A stretch of DNA of 52,636 nt from Phycisphaerae bacterium (GTDB lineage Bacteria; Planctomycetota; Phycisphaerae; Sedimentisphaerales; Anaerobacaceae): positions 1-52,636 of the forward strand of contig JAIPFM010000188.1 in assembly GCA_021736645.1 (NCBI GenBank), read 5' to 3'. The position numbers and the translations under genes were made by a program. Shown piece after piece: positions 20,101 to 27,471 of the stretch (position 1 is its first letter; each line of letters opens with the position of its first letter). The notes beneath the pieces were generated by a model that had not been told where the DNA came from, ran no database searches, and saw only the letters and a list, made by a program, of their open reading frames with translations.

Positions 20101-20445
20101 TCCCAGTTGTCGGGCGATTTCCAGGATCGGCTCCGAATCGGGACTGCGTGACAGCAGGAGTTCCACAATCATCCTGCGTGACTTCAGCACGCGTTCGGTA
20201 TCGGTCTTGACCTTCATGCCGTCCTGGGCCAGGTTGTTGCAGGACGTCTTGAGTTCGGTACGATTGCCCTGCGTCACCTCCACCAGGCACACGCGACAGG
20301 CCCCGCAACTCGTGAGTGCCTTGTGAAAACAGAGGGTTGGAATTGCAATATCCAGTTCCTGGGTGGCCTGGAGGAGGGTCGTTCCGGCAGAGACCTGGGT
20401 TTGTATTCCGTTGAGTTCAATTGTGATCGTTTTGGGGTCACTCAT
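17194..20445 (-). CDS. NuoG-N / HdrA / HdrA fusion: large FeS-flavoprotein of an Hdr complex
   Basis: 1083 residues, ATG preceded by AAAGG. Residues 1-85 are a plant-type 2Fe-2S domain as in NuoG/HydA (Cys39, 50, 53, 69). Two 4Fe-4S motifs follow (Cys128/131/134/138 and Cys169/172/175/179), then a third cluster site (Cys230/238/241/245). Next is the C-terminal half of an HdrA (DVGAVILAPGFKEF, RIAWIQCVGSRDSSCG, GVFVAGAFQEPKD) that lacks the FAD GxGxxG half. From about 545 a complete second HdrA begins (RIGVFVCHCGINIASVVDVE, VVASCTPRTHEPLFRE, GLVIGGGLSGMTSALSLADQ). It ends in two 4Fe-4S motifs (CISCMTCVHVCP, CMGCGICASECP). HdrA carries the bifurcating FAD in known systems. The gene starts five bases after nuoF and is the core of the proposed bifurcating complex. 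The missing HdrA half is found in the protein at 22362-23240. Confidence 0.9.
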   Translation of the reverse strand: MSDPKTITIELNGIQTQVSAGTTLLQATQELDIAIPTLCFHKALTSCGACRVCLVEVTQGNRTELKTSCNNLAQDGMKVKTDTERVLKSRRMIVELLLSRSPDSEPILEIARQLGLSTSRFPKKAQDCILCGLCVRMCEERMGRSAISFAGRGMERRVIPPFDRQSDVCQTCGACVSVCPTHCITLDDVTANQPRRIMAEFDAGLCARSPIHIPSPQAVPKVAVIDDQRCVHLQNGTCGVCQEFCEPKAIDYDQQEEIFDLDVGAVILAPGFKEFAAERKGEYGFGRYPNVLTSVQFERMLSAAGPFEGHVIRPSDHQPARRIAWIQCVGSRDSSCGNDYCSSICCMASTKQAMVAQSHDDSLESTIFYMDIRAHGKDFDQYYERAKNQEGVQYIKSIPSRIVQLPGSQDLRLKYVGEDARIREEEYDLVVLSVGMEPQPSARACAEQLGIELNDYGFCHTDRFTPTMTSRPGVFVAGAFQEPKDIPETVIQASGAASMAMELLGSVRGTLITKKSYPEEHDSTDEEPRIGVFVCHCGINIASVVDVERVAQATATLPNVIFADHTMFTCSDTSLVDIRRVIKERRLNRVVVASCTPRTHEPLFRETLREAGLNPYLFELANIRDQCSWVHSGQPEAATAKAIELVKMSVGRTRLLSPLQGTTLPVHQTGLVIGGGLSGMTSALSLADQGFPTTLIEKSEALGGHLYDIHFTLEQDDMSEMRRKLIDRVTMHPKIDLRLDTEVTAVAGHIGHFTVSLNGPEGKGEVTCGAIVVATGANQAMTSEHLYGQNDRVLTQVELEEKLHHKAFTGVGKTIVMIQCVGSRNEQHAYCSRLCCSVAIKNALAIKKQDPNASIYVLYRDIRTYGFRELFYKQAREAGVVFIRYDKDKLPVVSDNRGLTVTLDSPDLPESLQIQTDHVILSTGIEPQPENKTLSDMLKVPLNADGFYVEAHVKLRPVDFTTEGMFLCGLAHSPKCLDENIAQAKAAAARAAIVLSKTHLDVSAQVSVVDQTKCISCMTCVHVCPYGAPYMNYDHKGQIEAAKCMGCGICASECPACAIQLNHGQNQQFTAMIDELFSSETRS

Positions 20446-20449
20446 GGTG

Positions 20450-22369
20450 TTAGACCTTTGTCACTGCATCAAACGGGCATATATCGTAACATGCGCCGCA
20501 CTTGGTACATTTTTCCGCAATAATGGCGTGGGGGACTTTTTTCTCACCTGTAATGGCCGCAACCGGGCAATCAGGTTTACACTTGCCGCAGGCCTTGCAT
20601 GCGTCCGGGTCAATCTCATAGGCAAACAGCGGCTTGCACACACCCGCGGTACATTTCTTGTCCTTCACGTGCGACACATATTCTTCATGAAAATATTTCA
20701 TGGTACTGAGGATCGGATTGGGCGCGGTTTTTCCCAAGCCGCATTGAGACGCGTCTTTAATGGTCTGGGACAATTCGTCCAGCAAGTCCATGTCCTCTGT
20801 GTCAGCTTGGCCCTCAGTCATCCTGGTGAGGAGGTGCAGGGCCACGTCCAATCCGTCTCTACAGGAGGTACACTTGCCGCACGACTCTTCCCGCGTAAAA
20901 GACGTGAAGTATCGGGCGATATCGACCATGCAGTTGTCTTCGTCCATGACCACCATACCGCCGGAACCCATGATCGAACCGATCTCTGCCAGTCTTTCAT
21001 AATCCACCGGCATATCGACCAGGCTCGCAGGGACGCAACCTCCGGAGGGGCCACCGGTCTGTATGGCCTTGAGTTTCTTTTGACGGGGGATGCCCTCGCC
21101 GATTTCATGGATGATCTCGTTGAGTGTGATACCCATGGGGACCTCGACCAGGCCGGAGTTTGTGATGGCACCGACCAGCGAGAAGACCTTGGTGCCCTTG
21201 CTCTTGTCTGTCCCGATTCCGGCATACCAGTCTGCACCGCGCGCCAGGATGACCGGGACATTGGCCCAGGTCTCGACATTATTGATGTTGGTCGGTTTTT
21301 CCCACAGACCGGACTGCACCGGAAAGGGCGGACGCGTGACGGGTTCGGCCGGGCGTCCCTCGATGGAGGCAATCAACGAGGTCTCTTCACCGCACACAAA
21401 GGCACCGGCCCCCTCGACAATGCGAATGTCAAATGAGAAGCCAGAGTTCAGGATGTTCTCACCCAGAAGTCCGTAGGCTCTGGCCTGTTCAATGGCCCGT
21501 TTGAGTTTTTCAATGGCCAGCGGATATTCCGTGCGGATATAGATGATGCCCTCCCGGGCCCCGATGGCATAGGCCCCGATCCCCATACCCTCCAGCACTG
21601 TGTGCGGGTCGCCTTCCAGTACACTGCGGTCCATATAGGCACCGGGATCACCTTCGTCCGCATTGCACACCACGTATTTGTAATCGCCTTCGGCCTTGCG
21701 GCATAATTCCCATTTCACACCGGTGGGGAAGCCGCCGCCCCCTCGACCGCGCAGGCCGGAGGACTTGACCTGATCGATCACATATTCCGGCTTCATGGAC
21801 GAGATCACCTTCATCAAGGCGCTGTACCCTGAACGTCCAATGTACTCGTCAATGTCGTCAGCGTCGATAAAACCACAATTCCGCAACACGATCTTCTGTT
21901 GTTTTTTGAAGAAGGGGACTTCCTGGTATGGTTTGGATAAGGCGGCCTGTCCATGCCCGTTGCAGGTATGGGTGTGGTGTGTGCCTGACACAATCAATTC
22001 TTCCCGGTCCAGGTGACACAGGATCCAGTCTTCCTTGTCCTGTTCGTTCAACACGGCATCCAGCAGGGCCTCTGCCTTGTCTGGTGAAATATTGGCATAC
22101 ACTTGCTTGGGCTTACCTGGCCGATGAACTGTGACAAGCGGTTCCATCCGACAGAAACCGAGACACCCGGTGGCCGCGAGCACGATATTTGACTGACGCT
22201 GCTTGATGCCCTGACTCAGTGTGTCAAAGACCTTGCGGGCACCGGCAGCCAGGCCGCAGGAGGCCATGCCCACGGAAATCTTGACCCTGTCCGGGTAGAG
22301 TTTCTCCAGACCCGCTCGCTGTACGGCATCCAGGTCCTGTCCGGATCTTATTTTCTTCATATTATTCAT
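20450..22369 (-). CDS. NuoF/HydB-like NADH-binding FMN-FeS subunit
   Basis: 639 residues with the extended HydB layout. An N-terminal thioredoxin-like 2Fe-2S domain (VGMASCGLAAGARKVF, ATGCLGFCRMEPLV) comes first, then the FMN/NADH core (SGLRGRGGGGFPTGVKWELC, NADEGDPGAYMDR, GAGAFVCGEETSLIASIEG). An SLBB-like stretch, the NuoF 4Fe-4S motif ESCGKCTSCRDG and two C-terminal 4Fe-4S motifs (CKACGKCKPDCPV, CTKCGACYDICPF) follow. It should oxidise NADH or reduce NAD in the cytoplasm and hand electrons to Hdr subunits. Its ATG lies within the end of the HdrA-N/NuoE gene (8-base overlap), implying translational coupling. No FeFe-hydrogenase catalytic subunit is present in the window, so the module is more likely an NADH dehydrogenase of the Hdr complex than a hydrogenase. 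Confidence 0.92.
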   Translation of the reverse strand: MNNMKKIRSGQDLDAVQRAGLEKLYPDRVKISVGMASCGLAAGARKVFDTLSQGIKQRQSNIVLAATGCLGFCRMEPLVTVHRPGKPKQVYANISPDKAEALLDAVLNEQDKEDWILCHLDREELIVSGTHHTHTCNGHGQAALSKPYQEVPFFKKQQKIVLRNCGFIDADDIDEYIGRSGYSALMKVISSMKPEYVIDQVKSSGLRGRGGGGFPTGVKWELCRKAEGDYKYVVCNADEGDPGAYMDRSVLEGDPHTVLEGMGIGAYAIGAREGIIYIRTEYPLAIEKLKRAIEQARAYGLLGENILNSGFSFDIRIVEGAGAFVCGEETSLIASIEGRPAEPVTRPPFPVQSGLWEKPTNINNVETWANVPVILARGADWYAGIGTDKSKGTKVFSLVGAITNSGLVEVPMGITLNEIIHEIGEGIPRQKKLKAIQTGGPSGGCVPASLVDMPVDYERLAEIGSIMGSGGMVVMDEDNCMVDIARYFTSFTREESCGKCTSCRDGLDVALHLLTRMTEGQADTEDMDLLDELSQTIKDASQCGLGKTAPNPILSTMKYFHEEYVSHVKDKKCTAGVCKPLFAYEIDPDACKACGKCKPDCPVAAITGEKKVPHAIIAEKCTKCGACYDICPFDAVTKV

Positions 22370-23240
22370 AGGCTTCGAGAACCCCTAAGACGTCGTTGCC
22401 GCGTAAATTCCCATAGATTTCGCCGTCCACGCTAATGACAGGTGCCAGGCTGCAACAGCCAAGGCAACGCACGGTCTCCAGGGTAAAGCGTCGATCCACC
22501 GTGGTCTGGCCAATGTCGACCTTGAGTCGGCCCTTGAGTCGATCCAGGAGTTTGTCGGCACCACGCACGTAACAGGTCGTGCCTGCACACACGCTGATGG
22601 TGTGACGTCCCCTGGGCGTGAGGCTGAAGGCATTGTAGAAGGTGGCAATGCGGTAGATCAGGCTCACCGGGACATTCATCTTGACAGACACATAACGCAG
22701 GACATCCTCCGGCAGGTAGCCGAACTGATTGTTGATCCCCTTGAGCACCGGCATCAAGGCTCCCTGAGTGTCCCGGTACTGTTCCAAAATGCAATCCGTT
22801 TTTTGACGGTCATCAGGCGCCAGTTCGATCACAGGCTTGACTTCGGGTTCCTGATAGATCTGATACTTGACCGGGCAGACCTGGGTACACACGCCGCAGC
22901 CTGTACACTTGGCTTCATCCACATACCTGGGTTTGCGTCTGACTGTGGCCTTGAAGTTGCCGGGCTCACCGGTCACGTCCGTCAGTTCCGAGAGTGTCAG
23001 GATCTCGACGTTCAGATTCCTGGCGCACTCCACCAGCTTGGGTGACACCATACAGGTGGCACAGTCACCCGTGGGGAAGGTCTTGTCCAGGCGGGCCATC
23101 ATGCCGCCGATCACAGGAGACTGTTCCAGCAGGTACACCTTGAGACCAGAATTCGCCAGGTCCAGCGCGGCCTGCACCCCGGCAATCCCGGCGCCCTGCA
23201 CCAGGACAGCACCCACTTTTTTCTCATTTTGTTTGATCAT
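22362..23240 (-). CDS. HdrA N-terminal half fused to NuoE-like 2Fe-2S subunit
   Basis: 292 residues. The first 130 are the FAD-binding half of HdrA: LVQGAGIAGVQAALDLANSG, PVIGGMMARLDKTFPTGDCA with the diagnostic LDKTFPTxDC, PRYVDEAKCTGCGVCTQVCP. Instead of the rest of HdrA there follows, from about 150, a complete NuoE: EQYRDTQGALMPVLKGIN, QFGYLPEDVLRYVS, and the thioredoxin-fold 2Fe-2S ligands in VCAGTTCYVRGA and RCLGCCSLAP (C-x4-C and C-x3-C). The other half of this HdrA unit appears to sit in the 1083-residue fusion at 17194-20445. I infer that the two chains rebuild one HdrA, physically tying NADH oxidation to the Hdr flavin. The gene starts seven bases after hdrB and overlaps nuoF. Confidence 0.88.
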   Translation of the reverse strand: MIKQNEKKVGAVLVQGAGIAGVQAALDLANSGLKVYLLEQSPVIGGMMARLDKTFPTGDCATCMVSPKLVECARNLNVEILTLSELTDVTGEPGNFKATVRRKPRYVDEAKCTGCGVCTQVCPVKYQIYQEPEVKPVIELAPDDRQKTDCILEQYRDTQGALMPVLKGINNQFGYLPEDVLRYVSVKMNVPVSLIYRIATFYNAFSLTPRGRHTISVCAGTTCYVRGADKLLDRLKGRLKVDIGQTTVDRRFTLETVRCLGCCSLAPVISVDGEIYGNLRGNDVLGVLEAYE

Positions 23241-23247
23241 AGTTTGC

Positions 23248-24114
23248 CTATGCAGAAGTCACCCGGTTGACCACGGGGTCGGGTGCAATCATGAGTTTAC
23301 TCAAGCCAAGTTGATCCGGGCCAATGCCCAGGGCCAGGCCCAACAGTTGCGTGATATACAGGATGGGCAGGTTATGGTCCTGCCCGCCTTGTTTCTTGAT
23401 ATCGATCTGACGCATGTCCAGGTTGACCTGACACATGGGGCAGGCCACCACAATGCAATCCGCCCCTGCCTCTGACGCCATGGTCACGATCTTGTCCGAC
23501 AGGCTCACCACCAGGTCGGTTCGCGTCAACGACAGGCCGCCGCCGCAGCACTCCACCTTGTGCGGCCAGTCCAGGGCCTCACCGCCCAGGGCCTCGACCA
23601 GCGTGTCCATGCAGGTCGGGTTTTCAGGATCATCAAACTGCATCACATCCGCAGGCCGGACCAGAAGACATCCGTAATAGCTGGCCACCTTCAAGCCGCT
23701 GAGAGATTTCTTCGTTGCCGCCTTGATGCGGTCCAGGCCGATATCATGCAACAACACGTCGATCAGGTGACGGACTATCACCGACCCGTCGTAGTCACGC
23801 CCGATGGCATCGGCCACCTGTTTCCGCAACCCCATGTCCTGAAGGTCGTGATTGGCCGTCTTCATGCGTCCGAAACAGGCGGCACAGTTGAGCACCATAT
23901 CGAGGCCCATGTCCGCAACCTTGGCCAGACTGGCGGCTGACAGTGCTGTGGCCAGCACGCGATCGGTCTGGTGGCCTGCCGTGGCACCACAGCAGGACCA
24001 GCCCTCAGGCTCGATCAGTTCAATGCCGAGGGCCTGGGCCACGGCCAGAGACGACATGTGCATGTCACGTGCAGTCGATTCCGCAGAACAGCCAGGGAAG
24101 TATGCTAATTTCAT
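23248..24114 (-). CDS. hdrB: HdrB-like subunit with two CCG domains
   Basis: 288 residues from the ATG at 24114 (MKLAYFPGCSAE); a longer frame start at 24183 would add residues encoded by the palindromic element and is unlikely. Both cysteine-rich CCG domains are complete: FPGCSAE, GWSCCGATAG, NCAACFGRMK, and YYGCLLVRP, VECCGGGLSL, ACPMCQVNLD. In HdrB of methanogens the paired motifs hold two non-cubane 4Fe-4S clusters that cleave the heterodisulfide. In bacterial MetVF-Hdr complexes HdrB serves as an electron-transfer or docking subunit. It is separated from hdrC by 115 bases holding a palindromic element, and is followed closely by the HdrA-N/NuoE fusion. Confidence 0.9.
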   Translation of the reverse strand: MKLAYFPGCSAESTARDMHMSSLAVAQALGIELIEPEGWSCCGATAGHQTDRVLATALSAASLAKVADMGLDMVLNCAACFGRMKTANHDLQDMGLRKQVADAIGRDYDGSVIVRHLIDVLLHDIGLDRIKAATKKSLSGLKVASYYGCLLVRPADVMQFDDPENPTCMDTLVEALGGEALDWPHKVECCGGGLSLTRTDLVVSLSDKIVTMASEAGADCIVVACPMCQVNLDMRQIDIKKQGGQDHNLPILYITQLLGLALGIGPDQLGLSKLMIAPDPVVNRVTSA

Positions 24115-24151
24115 AATCGTAACTCTTGCCGAATTCGGTTTCAATTTTTGT

Positions 24152-24222
24152 CTCTCGCGGAGAACGCAGAGAAAAGAATACAATTGTTTTAAACTCTGCG
24201 ACCTCAGCGATCTCAGCGAGAG
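24152..24222. repeat. Palindromic intergenic element, 9-nt-phased (second copy of the class)
   Basis: Outer arms CTCTCGC (24152-24158) and GCGAGAG (24216-24222) are identical to those of the element at 17064-17161. Inner arms CGCAGAG (24165-24171) and CTCTGCG (24194-24200) also pair. The right half reads as 9-mers CTCTGCGAC CTCAGCGAT and then CTCAGCGAG. It lies between hdrC and hdrB and would fold into a strong hairpin in the operon mRNA. Confidence 0.75.
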
Positions 24223-24229
24223 GCATTCT

Positions 24230-24784
24230 TTATTTTTGTTTAGTCTTTTTGAAGATACGTTTGACGGTGGCCTTGTCCGCGCCCCTGGGCGGCAGGATGG
24301 CCAGCTTGCCCTTTTTGAGCATGGTGGGGAACTTATCCGTGTCGCTCATCAGTTTGCCGCTGCCCAGTTTGTAGGCGGCAATCATACCGATTTCATAGGA
24401 CCGACCAAACAGCTCCACGGTCTTCAAAAAGGCCTTGTTGAACAGGGCCACCTTACCCTGGGCCTGACCTGCCCTGTTCTTTTGCATGGAGATCTGACGC
24501 AGGGCATCCATCACTGCAGCGCCATCGATGCCCATGGGACAACGGGTCGTGCAGGTCTCGCACGAGGCACAGGCCCAGATGATCTCACTGTCGAGCAGTT
24601 CGTCTCCGGCCTGCAGGTGCAGCTGTCGAATGATCTCCGCAGGCGAAGACTGTACCACCTGGGACACAGGACAACCGCTCGTACATTTCTTGCATTGATA
24701 ACAAGCACTGAGATCCACGCCGGAAATTTCCTGCACGCGATCAATGAGAGCCTGAGTTTCTTTGTCTTTACTAATGATTAGCAT
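24230..24784 (-). CDS. hdrC: HdrC-like ferredoxin subunit
   Basis: 184 residues. It has two 4Fe-4S motifs, CYQCKKCTSGCPV and CASCETCTTRCPM, spaced as in HdrC, and a basic C-terminal tail (AILPPRGADKATVKRIFKK) also seen in bacterial HdrC. It carries electrons between HdrA and HdrB. The ATG follows TAGGA, whose TAG is the stop of the amidotransferase/GXGXG gene, so the two are translationally coupled with an 8-base gap. The next gene, hdrB, lies beyond a palindromic element. The assignment is firm from motif spacing and neighbours. Confidence 0.9.
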   Translation of the reverse strand: MLIISKDKETQALIDRVQEISGVDLSACYQCKKCTSGCPVSQVVQSSPAEIIRQLHLQAGDELLDSEIIWACASCETCTTRCPMGIDGAAVMDALRQISMQKNRAGQAQGKVALFNKAFLKTVELFGRSYEIGMIAAYKLGSGKLMSDTDKFPTMLKKGKLAILPPRGADKATVKRIFKKTKQK

Positions 24785-24792
24785 GTTTAATC

Positions 24793-27471
24793 CTAAGACT
24801 TTGGACTTTGCACCAGGGACTCCGGAGTCATGTTACTGGCGTCGTCATCTTCCAGCGTGAATTCCACTTTACTGATCAGGGCCTTGTTCTTCACGGGAAT
24901 CACCTTGCGGTAGACCTTTTCCGGCGGGCGTTCGGTGCCGTCCACGGTCAGCAACTCCGTGACAGGGATATCAAAGAGCTGCTCATTCTCCTGCAGGTAG
25001 GGGAGCATGACCTCCCAATCCTGCGCTGTGAGCTCTTTGAATTCGCCGCCGTTGAGCTGCTGATCCACCAGGTAGGAGTGCGGGTCGCGCACATAGATCG
25101 CGCCGCCCGAGGCCAGGGAAAACAGGTTGCTGCCCGAGTAGGGCTCTAGTAACGGTTCGACATGGCCGTTTGCATCGATTTCAATGCCATTGAGGATGAC
25201 AAAGCCACCGCCGTTGAGCGGATCACCTGCCATGAAGGACTCGGCCAGAAAATCGAGGCACGTGCCGTTGATGACCACGCGAGGCCTGCCCACGGAGTTG
25301 ACCAGGGGGCGACCTGCTGCATTGCCCAGCACATACACACTGCCGCCCTTGGCACCGTACATAAAGGTCTGGCCCACATCGCCGTGGATGACCAGTTTTC
25401 CCGTCTTGATGATCTGTGCCAACTGGTCCTGGGCATTGCCATGCACGGTAATGCTCAGGCCGTCAATGCCGGAGGCCAGATAGTCACCTGAACTGCCGTA
25501 GACCTCGATGAAAACATCAGATGTTTCGGGTCCCAGACCGCAGCCGATATAGCGCTGGCCGCGACAGTTGATCGGAATGAACCTGCGCCATCCCAGACGA
25601 TACGCGTCCACCAGCAGGGCGGCGTCGCAGTCCTGGCCTTCCGGCGTAAATCCGCTGGCATCGATGACGAGCGTGGTCTCATGCCGCCGGGGTGCCCGTA
25701 ACGTGTCACGCGTTTCAAAATCAATGAATCGATGTCGGGTGTCGGGGTCGGCCTGCGCAGGCAGTCCTGGTACGCGTTTGAACAGGCGAACCAGCTCACC
25801 GTGCACCAGAAACTTGACATGACTGGCTTTTTTAGCGCCCGTGGCATACTTCCTGTCATGCAGGAGGGTCAGCGCATCAATGGCTGATTGAATGGTCTTG
25901 GGTTTGTCTGCCTGATCACCCAGCACGCGACAGGCCACACGGAACTCGTCAAAACTCCAGGAGGCCATGTGGTCACGTATGTGGGCAAACACTGCGAGAG
26001 CACCCTGGTCCATGGCTTCTGAAATCGGCTTCGTGATTTCGGGATGTCGATCCAGGGACGTGACATTCAACGTAAAATCACAGGCATCGGTCTGCTTGGG
26101 CATGTCTACGGGACGGCCGAACTTGTCGGCACAGGCCATACGCCTGCGTCCGCGGGCGTCTTTTTCCAGGTTGAACATGAATGCGCCGCCGTCCGTGTGA
26201 CTGCCGCCGCGAGCGTTCCAGTATCGATCTGCCACTGGGCAGATACGGGGATCGTCCTTGGCCAGACTCTGCAGGGTCGCATCGATGGCCTGTTTTTCAG
26301 AGGCAATCAATCCCACCTGGACATCCCCGTCCAAAAAGGCAAAGACCTGGGGACGCAGCATGGCTGTGTCCGTGATGCCCAACAGTTGGAACTGCTGAGA
26401 CCGGACAATGTTGCGGGCCAGGATAAAGAACCAGGGCCCATCCGGTGAACTGTGTATATGCGTGGCTTGAAGGGCCCGGTAGATGGTCTGCTTTTCAGGA
26501 GGCAGTCGATCAAAGTCCAGCTCCGTGGTGGGGGCCAAGGCCTCGATGATATACTCGAGGGGGTATTCATAGGTCCGATCAAACAGGTCAAATGACAGCG
26601 CCGCCACCTCGGTATCGGTCAGGAATTGAGGGGCAATGTGTCGCTGCATGAGGCTCTCGCTGACCGAGTGGTAATTGGCGAAGTCGCCGTTGTGCACCAG
26701 GGCCATGTTCATGCCGGCAAAGGGATGGGCACCGCCTGGATGCCACACGCGTCCCTTGGTAGGAAAGCGCTGGTGGGCAATCCAGACATGGGCCTTGAGA
26801 TCTTCGATCTTGTAGTATTTGACGATCGCCTCGGCGTAGCCCACCACCTTGAGGATCATGATGTCGCGACCATGGGACAGCACAAACGCCTGTTGCTGAC
26901 CCATGGAGGCATAATACTCCTGATTCAATTTGAAACTGTTCTGGTTGACAAATTCATCTTCTGCATCGCGACGATCCAGACTGCCCAGATCATTGGCCGC
27001 GATGAAGGCGTCCAGCACCTTGGGCTTGACGCGCACGAAGTAGCGCCGCACATCAGGCGGACGATTCTCAAGTCCAGGGACCGTTTTCCAGTTTTCGACG
27101 GTGTCGAGCTGAGCTGTATGCGCCACGTCGAGGTGCGCCGTGATATAGGTTGCTTCCAGGGCCTGGCGTACCGAATTGTCCAGAAAGGCCACATGCAGCA
27201 TCAGGTGATCATCCAGGACCTCACGCGTCACGCCCAGTTCTTCAGGCACAAACCCCACGGCGGCAATACCGCCCCCCTTGCCATTACCGCGATTGTGCAT
27301 CTGGAACGAGGGTTCGTAGATGTGCCTGCCTGCGACGGGTTCTGTGCAACAGAAACCAACCACACCACAGCCGCCCTCTTCTGCCTCTTTCTTGACCGTC
27401 CGAGGAATATCCATGTCTTGAATCAACAGTTGCCTGGAACGCAGTAGTTTTTCGATTTTATGCTGGCTCAT
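24793..27471 (-). CDS. Glutamine amidotransferase (class II) / GXGXG fusion, glutamate-synthase-like
   Basis: 892 residues. Cys35 in EEGGCGVVGF follows a propeptide-like stretch and should become the N-terminal nucleophile after processing. HNRGNGKGGG, IAHQRFPTKGRVWHPGGAHP and ALVHNGDFANYHS are the glutamine-binding and ammonia-releasing elements. The C-terminal third (about 600-830) is the GXGXG beta-helix of glutamate synthase (INCRGQRYIGCGLG, GSSGDYLASGIDGLSITVHG, MYGAKGGSVYVLGNAAGRPL). The FMN/3Fe-4S synthase domain that separates these parts in GltB is missing and is supplied by the two genes just upstream. The ATG overlaps the previous stop as ATGA. No GltD-like partner is in this operon, while a full gltBD set lies at 42803-48776, so this set likely has a specialised use. 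The final SLVQSPKS residues come from a heptamer tract. Confidence 0.88.
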   Translation of the reverse strand: MSQHKIEKLLRSRQLLIQDMDIPRTVKKEAEEGGCGVVGFCCTEPVAGRHIYEPSFQMHNRGNGKGGGIAAVGFVPEELGVTREVLDDHLMLHVAFLDNSVRQALEATYITAHLDVAHTAQLDTVENWKTVPGLENRPPDVRRYFVRVKPKVLDAFIAANDLGSLDRRDAEDEFVNQNSFKLNQEYYASMGQQQAFVLSHGRDIMILKVVGYAEAIVKYYKIEDLKAHVWIAHQRFPTKGRVWHPGGAHPFAGMNMALVHNGDFANYHSVSESLMQRHIAPQFLTDTEVAALSFDLFDRTYEYPLEYIIEALAPTTELDFDRLPPEKQTIYRALQATHIHSSPDGPWFFILARNIVRSQQFQLLGITDTAMLRPQVFAFLDGDVQVGLIASEKQAIDATLQSLAKDDPRICPVADRYWNARGGSHTDGGAFMFNLEKDARGRRRMACADKFGRPVDMPKQTDACDFTLNVTSLDRHPEITKPISEAMDQGALAVFAHIRDHMASWSFDEFRVACRVLGDQADKPKTIQSAIDALTLLHDRKYATGAKKASHVKFLVHGELVRLFKRVPGLPAQADPDTRHRFIDFETRDTLRAPRRHETTLVIDASGFTPEGQDCDAALLVDAYRLGWRRFIPINCRGQRYIGCGLGPETSDVFIEVYGSSGDYLASGIDGLSITVHGNAQDQLAQIIKTGKLVIHGDVGQTFMYGAKGGSVYVLGNAAGRPLVNSVGRPRVVINGTCLDFLAESFMAGDPLNGGGFVILNGIEIDANGHVEPLLEPYSGSNLFSLASGGAIYVRDPHSYLVDQQLNGGEFKELTAQDWEVMLPYLQENEQLFDIPVTELLTVDGTERPPEKVYRKVIPVKNKALISKVEFTLEDDDASNMTPESLVQSPKS
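24798..24832. repeat. 7-nt-phased tract at the 3' end of the amidotransferase gene
   Basis: Plus-strand heptamers ACTTTGG ACTTTGC, ACCAGGG, ACTCCGG and AGTCATG run in register and encode the last codons of the gene ending at 24793. It is the same kind of tract as at 16599-16633. Confidence 0.55.

Noticed and set aside
20450-22369. Reading the NuoF-like protein as part of an FeFe hydrogenase
   Set aside because: No H-cluster motif protein (TSCCPxW, MPCxxKxxE) is found in the window; the large partner is an HdrA fusion instead.
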